From positions 1 to 34,711 of the forward strand of contig JALNXG010000042.1 of NCBI GenBank assembly GCA_023230485.1: a stretch of DNA of 34,711 nt, read 5' to 3'. The position numbers and the translations under genes were made by a program. Below the pieces are notes generated by a model that worked only from the letters and a program-made list of their open reading frames with translations, was not told where the DNA came from and searched no databases. The stretch is from Melioribacteraceae bacterium (GTDB lineage Bacteria > Bacteroidota > Ignavibacteria > Ignavibacteriales > Melioribacteraceae). Shown here piece by piece: positions 8,767 through 16,221 of this stretch. How positions within the stretch are numbered: the stretch's first letter is position 1; each line of letters starts with the position of its first letter.

Positions 8767-11169
8767 TTATATATTAAATTGAGCAGTCACGCCGATAATT
8801 GAGCTATTGCTTCTTCCGGGTATTCGATAATAGCGGGCTTGAAATATTAGGTCTAAATTTGTGACTATATTATAACTTGCAATTAAGTCAAATGCTTGAC
8901 GTTCTATATCACCAAAAGTAGGACTAAATACTGCCGATAATTGCAATTTGTTTTCTAATAGTAAATATTTTCCTCCGAGAGAAATAGAGAAAAAATCGAT
9001 CTCCTTAAGAGCAATTTCACTCGAATAATAAGAAGCACTAAAAATTGATGATAAGTCAGAAGCCCAAATGCTATTGAACTGCAAATTAACACTATTATAT
9101 TTTGCATCTGTATTTGATAAACTATTATCATCTCTGCTTGAAGTAGAGAAACTAAGATTAGCTGAATGAGGAATTTCTAATGTAAATTTGTACCCAAAAT
9201 TTAAGGTGAATCGATTTGATATGTCATCTATTGCATATTTGCCAAAAGTAGGATCGAGCAGATTAAGTCCATTATTATTGTCATATCGATAATAACCAAC
9301 TGTTACAGATGGGAAATTAAATCGAGGAAAATATGAAACTGAGGAACTGAATGTAGAATAATCAGTAGTGGCAATTTTTGTATTTTGCAGATTATCACTC
9401 AGTAATTCAAATCCGAGTGAGACAAAAAGTTGATTTTCCAATAACCGTAATCTATCAGAGAAATTAAAACCTTTCACGTCTGTCCTTAAGAAATTCTGAC
9501 CGAACGATTGAAATTCATTACCGCGATATATATATGAAAATTTTAGATTATTATTAAAATAATTTAGAGATATAGCACCTTCAGCAGCAAGCGAAGAAAA
9601 TTTCTGGGGATTCAAAGGACCGATATATTGATTAATTGTAATAAACTTGCCGAGATAATCTTTAACTTTTTTAACGTCATTAGGATCAATATCGATAAAA
9701 CTACCTGCGCCAAAAATAGAATCAATTTGTGTATCAGTAAGTGAGCCTCCTGAAATATCTTTATTTATTAAACTAAAAGCAGCTTCTCCGGTTAATACAA
9801 TTCTTTGATTATCGAGACCTACAAAAAGATCAGAACCAAAGACAAGGTTCTCTTGAGGACGAGCGCCAAATTCTATCGAACCATTTTCATCTTTAGAATG
9901 AAGATAAGAAAAACCTAGTTGGAAATTTTCTCTTGATCCAAAGGAGGGTCTAATTGCGACAATATTTCTTTTAAAAGTCCCGAGATCAACTCTGCCAAAC
10001 GGATTAGAATACTTTAATGAATCGATTCTAATAACATTAGATTCTAAGGGTGCATCTTTTGAAGAATATGTATCTATTAATTTGCCCTCAATCTTTCTCA
10101 AAGTTTCTCCTGCACTCGCCTGAAGATTGAATACACCAAAATCCAACGTACCGTTAAATCCTCTTACTCTTTTGCCATCAAGTATTAAACTTGGGAAACG
10201 GGGGTAAGTATCTCCTGCTTGTAAACTAAAGCGATCTTCTTTCTCAATACTAAATGTAAAGCGATTTACAGGCTGTAAATATTTTTTCTCTTCAGATGAA
10301 AGATAGAACATTGCACTTGCAGACCAATCTTTATAATTTCCATTAAAATTAGCTGTTAGATTATTGTAAAAAACCGCATTGCTATTATAGTTTTCGTTTC
10401 TTGATTCACCTTTGATATTTCCGCTATAGGTGAATTGAGAAAGTATTGCTTCTGCTACTTCAGAGGACACTAATTCAAATTGACTTTGAACAGTATGATA
10501 TAATGCACCGGTAGAATCATAAACTTCTATTTTTATTGAATTACTTCCCAACGGAATTAAACCAAAATTATTCTCACCGCTAAATATGACCAAATCCCCT
10601 GCAACTACAATTTTATCTGAAACATCAATATCTCCGATATATAATTTTGTGGATTTTGGATCAACTTTGTCAGGAAGTCCGATCAATGAAACTGATACAA
10701 AAAAATCTTTTTCATTTACTCTTTCATTTTTCTCTGGTGTAAGGATAAATATTTCTGAATCCTTTGGCGAAAGTGTTTCAATTGAAATTTGTAACGGGGA
10801 TTCATTTTCTGAAAATTCCGATGGATAATAAGAAATATTCCCGTCTGATAGAGTTATGATAATATAATACTCCATAAATGGTGCTTTAACTCTATCGCTT
10901 GGTATCGTTGCCTTAGCTTGATCAGAAATGAGAACCATTTCGGATTTTATATATTCATTCATTCCAAACGAACGATATGCAATAGTTAAATCACTGATTG
11001 AAGAAGAGTTTCGTAAGTCAGCTTTTATATGTATTGGCAATCCTTCCCTTTGAGGTGAAATTGTAACATTAGATACATAATCATTAATCTGTGCAAAATT
11101 ATTTCCGCCGAAAATAATAAAAATGAAGCACGCCAATAAAAATATTTTAACAAACTTAATAAGTAACAT
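8767..11169 (-). CDS. Outer-membrane beta-barrel protein with Ig-like N-terminal domains
   Basis: Not assigned to a named family. The 800-residue protein begins with a signal peptide (cleavage likely around residue 26, NNFAQ|IND). Two beta-sandwich regions follow, at about 30-125 and 130-240; the first resembles an Ig-like domain and the second has the phrase IPLGSNSIKIEVYDSTG of Fn3/Ig repeats. From about 245 on, alternating polar/hydrophobic strands with many aromatic residues (for example LSFSTSSRDDNSLS, VTVGYYRYDNNN) continue to the end GVTAQFNI. This is the pattern of a large outer-membrane barrel. There is no TonB box or plug domain that I can see. An AAAGGGA site precedes the ATG. The gene lies 38 bases after the fecR-like gene and 4 bases before the cyclase, so a joint function with them is likely. 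It may be the surface sensor or channel of that system. Confidence 0.75.
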   Translation of the reverse strand: MLLIKFVKIFLLACFIFIIFGGNNFAQINDYVSNVTISPQREGLPIHIKADLRNSSSISDLTIAYRSFGMNEYIKSEMVLISDQAKATIPSDRVKAPFMEYYIIITLSDGNISYYPSEFSENESPLQISIETLSPKDSEIFILTPEKNERVNEKDFFVSVSLIGLPDKVDPKSTKLYIGDIDVSDKIVVAGDLVIFSGENNFGLIPLGSNSIKIEVYDSTGALYHTVQSQFELVSSEVAEAILSQFTYSGNIKGESRNENYNSNAVFYNNLTANFNGNYKDWSASAMFYLSSEEKKYLQPVNRFTFSIEKEDRFSLQAGDTYPRFPSLILDGKRVRGFNGTLDFGVFNLQASAGETLRKIEGKLIDTYSSKDAPLESNVIRIDSLKYSNPFGRVDLGTFKRNIVAIRPSFGSRENFQLGFSYLHSKDENGSIEFGARPQENLVFGSDLFVGLDNQRIVLTGEAAFSLINKDISGGSLTDTQIDSIFGAGSFIDIDPNDVKKVKDYLGKFITINQYIGPLNPQKFSSLAAEGAISLNYFNNNLKFSYIYRGNEFQSFGQNFLRTDVKGFNFSDRLRLLENQLFVSLGFELLSDNLQNTKIATTDYSTFSSSVSYFPRFNFPSVTVGYYRYDNNNGLNLLDPTFGKYAIDDISNRFTLNFGYKFTLEIPHSANLSFSTSSRDDNSLSNTDAKYNSVNLQFNSIWASDLSSIFSASYYSSEIALKEIDFFSISLGGKYLLLENKLQLSAVFSPTFGDIERQAFDLIASYNIVTNLDLIFQARYYRIPGRSNSSIIGVTAQFNI

Positions 11170-11207
11170 AGCACAATCCCTTTTATCTAAAATTAGCTAG
11201 TATGGAT

Positions 11208-11900
11208 TTATTCAGTATATTCTATTTCTACTTTACCATCAGGAGTATTTATAAACAGCTTCTTACTATTATTCAAGTTCATAGCGTCATTGAAAATTGA
11301 CTGGTCTTTCGTAGTAGCCGCTCTATAAACAATTTGACCGTCAGATTGCACCACAACTGTATAACCTTCTCCAACTTCTTGTTCTGATTCATCACCTATA
11401 AGTAGTTTAACAGAGGCTGAACCATCATTTAGATGAAATACAAAAGTACTATCATCATTAAATTCTACGAATCCGCTTGAACCACGAATTGAAGCGACTG
11501 CTGTGGGAGTAGAGATCAAGAATGCATCATCTTTTTGTTTTGTTACTTTAAATCCGATTACACCTTTCTCAAGGAAAGAATTTTTATTGTTGATTTTATT
11601 ATCTCCTTTATCACCATAAATAAAGAGATGAGAATTTTCTCGGACCGTTATTGTACCCGAACCATCGGTAAATAATATGGCAGCAAGAGATTTTGAACCT
11701 GTTTTAACTTCTGATTCTGCTGAGAGGGTTTGACTTGCTTTTAGATTATTCCAAGAGTCCTTTTCTATTCCGTCTTTAAAAGTAACTACCTTGATTACTT
11801 TCTTAGCAATAGCAATTGGGTCTTTTGGACTTTCTCCTTTTGATATACCAAGCGGAAGGATTATTATAGATGCAATAAATAATGTAAATATTTTTTTCAT
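11208..11900 (-). CDS. Periplasmic FecR-domain protein
   Basis: The 230-residue product has a Sec signal peptide (about 1-22) and a FecR domain (about 55-165). This is the beta-rich domain that in FecR reads the state of an outer-membrane receptor. Typical family features are SEVKTGSKSLAAILFTDGS (about 63-81), a central FLEKGVIGFKV and the signature TPTAVASIRGSSGFV (131-145). There is no N-terminal anti-sigma segment and no membrane anchor, and no sigma factor gene is nearby. It is therefore not the classical FecIR arrangement but the soluble type often found beside CHASE2 cyclases. Ten bases separate it from the upstream Fn3-like gene and 38 from the barrel gene. I infer that it carries a signal between the barrel and the CHASE2 sensor domain; this is not shown by sequence alone. 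Confidence 0.88.
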   Translation of the reverse strand: MKKIFTLFIASIIILPLGISKGESPKDPIAIAKKVIKVVTFKDGIEKDSWNNLKASQTLSAESEVKTGSKSLAAILFTDGSGTITVRENSHLFIYGDKGDNKINNKNSFLEKGVIGFKVTKQKDDAFLISTPTAVASIRGSSGFVEFNDDSTFVFHLNDGSASVKLLIGDESEQEVGEGYTVVVQSDGQIVYRAATTKDQSIFNDAMNLNNSKKLFINTPDGKVEIEYTE

Positions 11901-11910
11901 AATTACGCCC

Positions 11911-12984
11911 CTACTTTAAATATTTCACGGAAATTATTTTTCCATCTTTTTTTAATTGCTTAATAAATTCAGACGCTTCGATTAATGTTTTGGTATTTCC
12001 ATCTTCATCAACAACTTCAAATATTTGAAGAGAATTTTTATCCTTGACTGAATTTCTAAGATCATTCATAATAGGGGTAGGAAGAATATCAGTCATTTTA
12101 TTAATAAATTCATTTATTTCATTCAATGCATTATTTTGTATTCCACTTCCGGGATTACCTGTCAACGATTGAATAGAAACAGGAACGATTTTGCTATAAA
12201 TATCATTTCCACCGCCAGGTCCAGTGATATGAGCAGTAACTTGAATTACAAAACGACTACCTTCTAAAAGTTCTCTTTGTAATACATTTGGTTCAGAAGT
12301 ACTTATAGTTAATCTATTTCCAGCATTAAAATTATTAATTACAAGCGTCCCAGAATTTAATGCAGCTTCATCTGATTGATTTTCATCTAACTTGTAACTC
12401 GCTTTAATGAGATAATACTCAGCACCTTGAACTTCGCTCCATGAAATCTGAAAATCTAAGGGATTTAATTCATCTCCCGGAAATGGGGCTGTAATTTCAA
12501 TTGTCTGTGATGGGTTCTCGAATGTTAATGTTTTGTAAGTGTCACTTAAGAAAGTGTTTTTTTCATCAAAAACACGGAGTTTAATTTGAACCTGTCCTGT
12601 GGGTTTTCCAATATTTCTAATCTTATTGACAATTGAGGAATTAGTACTTTTCTCATCGACGTGAATTTCGGAATTACCTATTTCGTCATTGAAAAATGAT
12701 CGTGAGATAAAGGAATTAGTTTTGAATGTCGCCACTTCAACAAAGTTAGAATTTAGATTTTCCTTCCACGAGATAATCCCTTCTAAAACTACTTTTTCCC
12801 CGGCAGGGATTATATCAACTTGTAAAATTCTTTGTTGATTTGAGAGATTATTATCAAATATAAATGCAGATAGGTCTAATTGACTCGCGTCAAAAACATA
12901 TAATTCAATTGCGGTTTTTTGCGAAAAAATTGATGAATTACTTATTAAAAGGAACAAAGTAATAAAAGTAATAAACCTTTTCAT
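11911..12984 (-). CDS. Exported protein with Ig/fibronectin-III-like domain, unknown function
   Basis: No named family recognised. The 357-residue protein has a signal peptide ending near SSIFSQ|KTA (about residue 21). A first beta-rich domain covers about 25-155 and a second, Fn3-like one about 158-280, with the tell-tale ISWSEVQGAEYYLIKASY. The helical C-terminal tail (about 285-357) contains NEFINKMTDILPTP. The longest frame opens at 13038, but a GGGAG site six bases before the ATG at 12984, and the signal peptide that then starts the protein, support the internal start. It is the first gene of the tight set with FecR, barrel and cyclase genes. A 76-base gap separates it from the DUF3467 gene; the gap could hold a promoter, though no clear one is seen. 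It is probably periplasmic or surface-exposed. Confidence 0.72.
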   Translation of the reverse strand: MKRFITFITLFLLISNSSIFSQKTAIELYVFDASQLDLSAFIFDNNLSNQQRILQVDIIPAGEKVVLEGIISWKENLNSNFVEVATFKTNSFISRSFFNDEIGNSEIHVDEKSTNSSIVNKIRNIGKPTGQVQIKLRVFDEKNTFLSDTYKTLTFENPSQTIEITAPFPGDELNPLDFQISWSEVQGAEYYLIKASYKLDENQSDEAALNSGTLVINNFNAGNRLTISTSEPNVLQRELLEGSRFVIQVTAHITGPGGGNDIYSKIVPVSIQSLTGNPGSGIQNNALNEINEFINKMTDILPTPIMNDLRNSVKDKNSLQIFEVVDEDGNTKTLIEASEFIKQLKKDGKIISVKYLK

Positions 12985-13060
12985 AGAAGCTCCCTGGAGT
13001 TTAATAAGTAAACTAACCAATAAAAATAATAAGGGCAAGAAAAGAATTTAAGAAAATCTG

Positions 13061-13387
13061 TTAGTTAATTTTTTCGTTACCCTTATCATTATTGATAAAA
13101 CCAAATTGAGGACCTGATTGCCCTTCAATTTTAATTTCACCAAAGCGTGATTCAAACTTATCAATATTTTCTTTCAATGCTTTCATAAGCATTTTAGCAT
13201 GTTGAGGTGTGGTAATAATGCGCGATAATACTTTTGCTTTTTGAAGTCCGGGAACTACTCGTGTAAAATCAATAACAAATTCTGCCGGTGAATGCGTAAT
13301 AATTGCGAGATTGGAATAGATACCTTCTGCCTCTTTCTCTCCTAGTTCAATATTTATTTGATGCTGTTGTTCTTTATTCTGACTCAT
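13061..13387 (-). CDS. DUF3467 domain-containing protein
   Basis: Small cytoplasmic protein of 108 residues matching the DUF3467 family. The recognisable core is YSNLAIITHSPAEFVIDF (about 23-40) followed by ARIIxTPxHAKxLxxALxxNIxxYE-like sequence, here RIITTPQHAKMLMKALKENI (about 56-75). The biochemical role of the family is unknown. The frame can be extended to 13414, but that extension would run through a terminator hairpin. The ATG at 13387 has a GGAG ribosome-binding site five to six bases upstream and is preferred. The U-tract of the TPR gene's terminator ends about ten bases before this ATG, so expression needs read-through or a promoter overlapping the hairpin. Confidence 0.85.
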   Translation of the reverse strand: MSQNKEQQHQINIELGEKEAEGIYSNLAIITHSPAEFVIDFTRVVPGLQKAKVLSRIITTPQHAKMLMKALKENIDKFESRFGEIKIEGQSGPQFGFINNDKGNEKIN

Positions 13388-13395
13388 TGTATCTC

Positions 13396-13435
13396 CATAA
13401 TAAAATACCCACAACCCTAATAGAGTTGTGGGTAT
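13396..13435 (-). terminator. Intrinsic terminator after the TPR-protein gene
   Basis: Perfect 11-base inverted repeat, ATACCCACAAC (13405-13415) and GTTGTGGGTAT (13425-13435), with a 9-base loop. Read on the minus strand it is followed by TTTTATTAT. It begins 18 bases after the TPR gene stop and its U-tract abuts the ribosome-binding site of the DUF3467 gene. Confidence 0.85.
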
Positions 13436-13453
13436 AATTCATAAATCGTAATG

Positions 13454-14614
13454 TTACCTATATTGATCTGCTTTTTGGAAAGCTTCTCTAGATTTATCAG
13501 CCTTACCGAGATTGGCATAAATCTTACCTAATAATTCCCATACAGCAGGTTCTTTAGGGTTAGCTTCCAAATATTTTTCCATATGAGGCAAAGCTAATTC
13601 AAATTTTTCTTTGTAAGCTTCATCTTCTTTACCTTCAGCTTCAGCAGCTTCTCTTACTTGTGTTCCCCATCTTACATAAGTAACGGCGAGGTTATAAATC
13701 GCATTTGTATATTCAGGGTCTAATTCTACTGCTTTAGCAAATTGAGTTTCAGCACCGGAGAAATCTTTTGCATTTAATAAAAGAACACCATAATTGTATC
13801 TGTAATACTTATTTTCTGGGTCTTTATCAATACCGGCCTTAAATGCATCCATAGCCACATCTAGTTTATTTGCTGCAATGTAAGCATTAGATAATCTTAA
13901 TAATATTTCTGAATCATCAGGAAAATTCTTTCTTCCCTCTTCAAGAAGAGTAACTGATTTATCGAATAATTTTAAAGCATCGGTACTATCGGTTACATTT
14001 TGTGATGCTTTATAATCAACCATCAATTTATTGCCTTTATTCATATAAAGTTCGCCAAGCATTGTATAAACATCCGGTGTTTTTCCTTTCTTTAGACTAG
14101 TCTCTAAAGGAGCAACTGCCGAATCAGGTTTTTGCATATTTAGATAAGCATATGCTAAATTAATATATGTTGCTGCCGAATCAGGTTGACATGCAATCGC
14201 ACCATCAAATTGTCTTACAGCCTTATCAAAAAACACCGTTTGACTATCAGGAGTAGATGCTTTAGTTGCACTATTAAAGTAACTTACACCTCTGTTAAAT
14301 CCTGTTGCCCAATAATATTTTTTAGAATCAATAATTCCCTGTGCATATTTTTTGCTGATTGAAAGAGATTTATCATACATTTCAAGCATTTTCATAATGC
14401 TACCTTCTTCACCATATAGGAAACCAAGTAGATAGTATCCTTCATCGCTACTAGGATTTTTTTCAACTTCTTTTAATAAGGATTCTTTCGCTTTGTCATA
14501 TTGTTTTTGATTTATATATAACTTAGCACCGGTTAATTCGGCAGAAGCACATTGGAAGGCAGAAAAACCTAAACCCATCGAGACTATGCTTAAAATAATT
14601 AAAACGCGTTTCAT
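13454..14614 (-). CDS. Exported TPR-repeat protein
   Basis: The 386-residue protein has an N-terminal signal (about 1-25). Cleavage by signal peptidase I after A23-S24-A25 is plausible. Cys22 could instead be lipidated, but Gln before it is unusual. The rest is a chain of tetratricopeptide repeats. Clear units start near residues 25-60 (YDKAKESLLKEVEKNPSSDE), 135-170, 175-205, 230-265 (LDVAMDAFKAGIDKDPENKY), 268-300 (FSGAETQFAKAVELDPEYTN) and 345-380. Such proteins act as periplasmic scaffolds; the partner here is unknown. A strong AAGGAG site five bases before the ATG sets the start. It is transcribed away from the adenosine deaminase gene and ends in its own terminator, so it is probably monocistronic. 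Confidence 0.88.
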   Translation of the reverse strand: MKRVLIILSIVSMGLGFSAFQCASAELTGAKLYINQKQYDKAKESLLKEVEKNPSSDEGYYLLGFLYGEEGSIMKMLEMYDKSLSISKKYAQGIIDSKKYYWATGFNRGVSYFNSATKASTPDSQTVFFDKAVRQFDGAIACQPDSAATYINLAYAYLNMQKPDSAVAPLETSLKKGKTPDVYTMLGELYMNKGNKLMVDYKASQNVTDSTDALKLFDKSVTLLEEGRKNFPDDSEILLRLSNAYIAANKLDVAMDAFKAGIDKDPENKYYRYNYGVLLLNAKDFSGAETQFAKAVELDPEYTNAIYNLAVTYVRWGTQVREAAEAEGKEDEAYKEKFELALPHMEKYLEANPKEPAVWELLGKIYANLGKADKSREAFQKADQYR

Positions 14615-14654
14615 TTCTACTCCTTAGATATAATAATTTGATATTAACATCGCA

Positions 14655-14683
14655 ATTTAACGATTTGTACCTCTTTTAATCAA
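14655..14683 (-). promoter_or_regulatory. Candidate promoter of the TPR-protein gene
   Basis: Minus-strand TTGATT (14683-14678) and TTAAAT (14660-14655) are separated by 17 bases, each matching four of six consensus bases. They would give a leader of about 35 bases containing the AAGGAG site. The 138-base gap 14615-14752 must also hold the promoter of the divergent adenosine deaminase gene, but I cannot single one out. Confidence 0.3.
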
Positions 14684-14752
14684 GGTCATTTTCTTATAGA
14701 CATTATTAAAATGCTTTTGATTGAATATCAGAATTAAAAAGGATATTTTTGT

Positions 14753-15862
14753 TTGAAAAAAAAGAATCCTATGAAAAAAGAAGAAATAATCCAAAAAGCA
14801 CCAAAAGTATTACTTCACGACCATTTAGATGGAGGCTTGCGCACTTCTACAATTATAGAATTGGCAAAAGAGATCAAATACAATAAACTTCCTACAAATG
14901 ACCCGGCAGAATTAGCAGAGTGGTTTTTTAGAGGAGCTAATAAGGGTAATTTAGTTGAATATTTGCAAGGTTTTGAACATACAATTGCGGTTATGCAAAC
15001 TAAGGAAGCTCTCGAACGCATAGCTTTTGAGATGATGGAAGATATGTATTTAGATGGCGTTTGTTATGTGGAAACTCGGTTTTCCCCTGTATTCCATCAA
15101 TCAAAAGGACTTTACTACGAAGATATCGTAAAGGCTGTTCTATCTGGTTTACAAAAAGGAAAAGAAAAATTTGGTGTTGGTTACGGCTTAATTATTTGCG
15201 GAATGCGCAATATGAAAAACACTCTTGAGATGGCTGAAATAGCAGTTAACTTCAGGAAAAATGGTGTCGTAGGTTTTGATTTAGCCGGTGAAGAAGGTGG
15301 TTATCCTCCCAAAAAGCATTTGGATGCATTTCAATTTATAAAGAGAGAAAATTTTAATATTACGATACACGCAGGTGAAGCATTCGGTAAGGAATCGATT
15401 TGGCAAGCAATTCAATTATGTGGCGCTCATCGGATCGGTCATGCCACAAGATTAAGGGAAGATATTGTTTATGATAGTAATGGTAAAATTGTTGCACTAG
15501 GCGAACTTGCTCAATATATTCTCGATACTCGAATGCCACTTGAAATTAATTTATTAAGCAACGTCCATACAGGAGCTGTCGATAAATTAGAAAATCACCC
15601 TTTTATTTCACTTTACAGAGAAAAATTCAGAGTATTTCTAAATACTGATGATCGTTTAATGAGTAATACTACTTTAACTAACGAGTATTTAACTGCTAGT
15701 GATATTTTTGGTATTAATCTTGATGATATCGAGAAACTAAATATCAATGCTATGAAATCTTCTTTCATTCCGTATAAAGAAAGACTTCATTATATTTATA
15801 ACGTAATTAAACCCGGATATCAAAAAATCCGAGAACAACTTTTGTCACTAAAGGAATTTTAA
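14753..15862 (+). CDS. add: Adenosine deaminase family protein
   Basis: Zinc hydrolase converting adenosine to inosine, or a related aminopurine nucleoside. In the 369-residue protein the metal ligands His22 and His24 lie in HDHLDGGLR. HAGEAFG (His206, catalytic Glu209), HRIGHATR (His226-His230) and NTDDRLMSNT (Asp299-Asp300) follow at the expected spacing. The Asp-Asp-Arg version of the last motif, rather than Asp-Asp-Pro, resembles the bacterial subgroup that includes actinobacterial enzymes. TTG at 14753 lies nine bases after AAAAAGGA and is preferred. ATG at 14771 would drop six residues and also fit. It starts a plus-strand run with a small unknown gene, hutU and serA. Some members of this family deaminate 6-amino-6-deoxyfutalosine in menaquinone synthesis, so the substrate should not be assumed. 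Confidence 0.9.
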   Translation: MKKKNPMKKEEIIQKAPKVLLHDHLDGGLRTSTIIELAKEIKYNKLPTNDPAELAEWFFRGANKGNLVEYLQGFEHTIAVMQTKEALERIAFEMMEDMYLDGVCYVETRFSPVFHQSKGLYYEDIVKAVLSGLQKGKEKFGVGYGLIICGMRNMKNTLEMAEIAVNFRKNGVVGFDLAGEEGGYPPKKHLDAFQFIKRENFNITIHAGEAFGKESIWQAIQLCGAHRIGHATRLREDIVYDSNGKIVALGELAQYILDTRMPLEINLLSNVHTGAVDKLENHPFISLYREKFRVFLNTDDRLMSNTTLTNEYLTASDIFGINLDDIEKLNINAMKSSFIPYKERLHYIYNVIKPGYQKIREQLLSLKEF

Positions 15863-15867
15863 GAAAT

Positions 15868-16209
15868 ATGTCAAAAAGCTTATTTAAAAACTACAATTAT
15901 GAGTTTGATAAAAACGAAAAAAAAATATTAGTAACATTCTGTAAACAGGCAATTAAACAGATGAGTGATGATAATAAATATTACGAGTTTGTAAAATCAT
16001 TTCAATCAATTGTTGATAAAATAAATAGCAGCGGGGATGATGTTATTAAATTTACTAAAGATGAAAAAACAAAACTTACTTTTCAGCTAAAAGAAAATAT
16101 TAAGTTTATTCATGAACAGACTAAGAAAGCATGGTTTATGAAAAAATGGTTGTATAAATCAATGCTTACACAATACACAGCACTAATGGATAATCATTTT
16201 AAAGACTAA
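15868..16209 (+). CDS. Small Lys-rich protein of unknown function
   Basis: I do not recognise this 113-residue protein. It is predicted mostly helical, rich in Lys, Asn and Gln, with no signal peptide, membrane segment or metal motif; the C-terminal half has aromatic residues (KKAWFMKKWLYKSML). Base composition is as AT-rich as its neighbours. It lies 5 bases after the adenosine deaminase gene and 12 bases before hutU on the same strand, and this compact placement supports it as a real gene. Its role is unknown. Confidence 0.7.
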   Translation: MSKSLFKNYNYEFDKNEKKILVTFCKQAIKQMSDDNKYYEFVKSFQSIVDKINSSGDDVIKFTKDEKTKLTFQLKENIKFIHEQTKKAWFMKKWLYKSMLTQYTALMDNHFKD

Positions 16210-16221
16210 TAGAGATATATA

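Noticed and set aside
11208..11900. Classical FecR anti-sigma regulator
   Set aside because: There is no N-terminal sigma-binding region, no membrane helix after the signal, and no ECF sigma factor gene nearby.
13388..13414. Longer N-terminus for the DUF3467 protein
   Set aside because: It is encoded by the terminator arm and U-tract; the internal ATG has a proper GGAG site.
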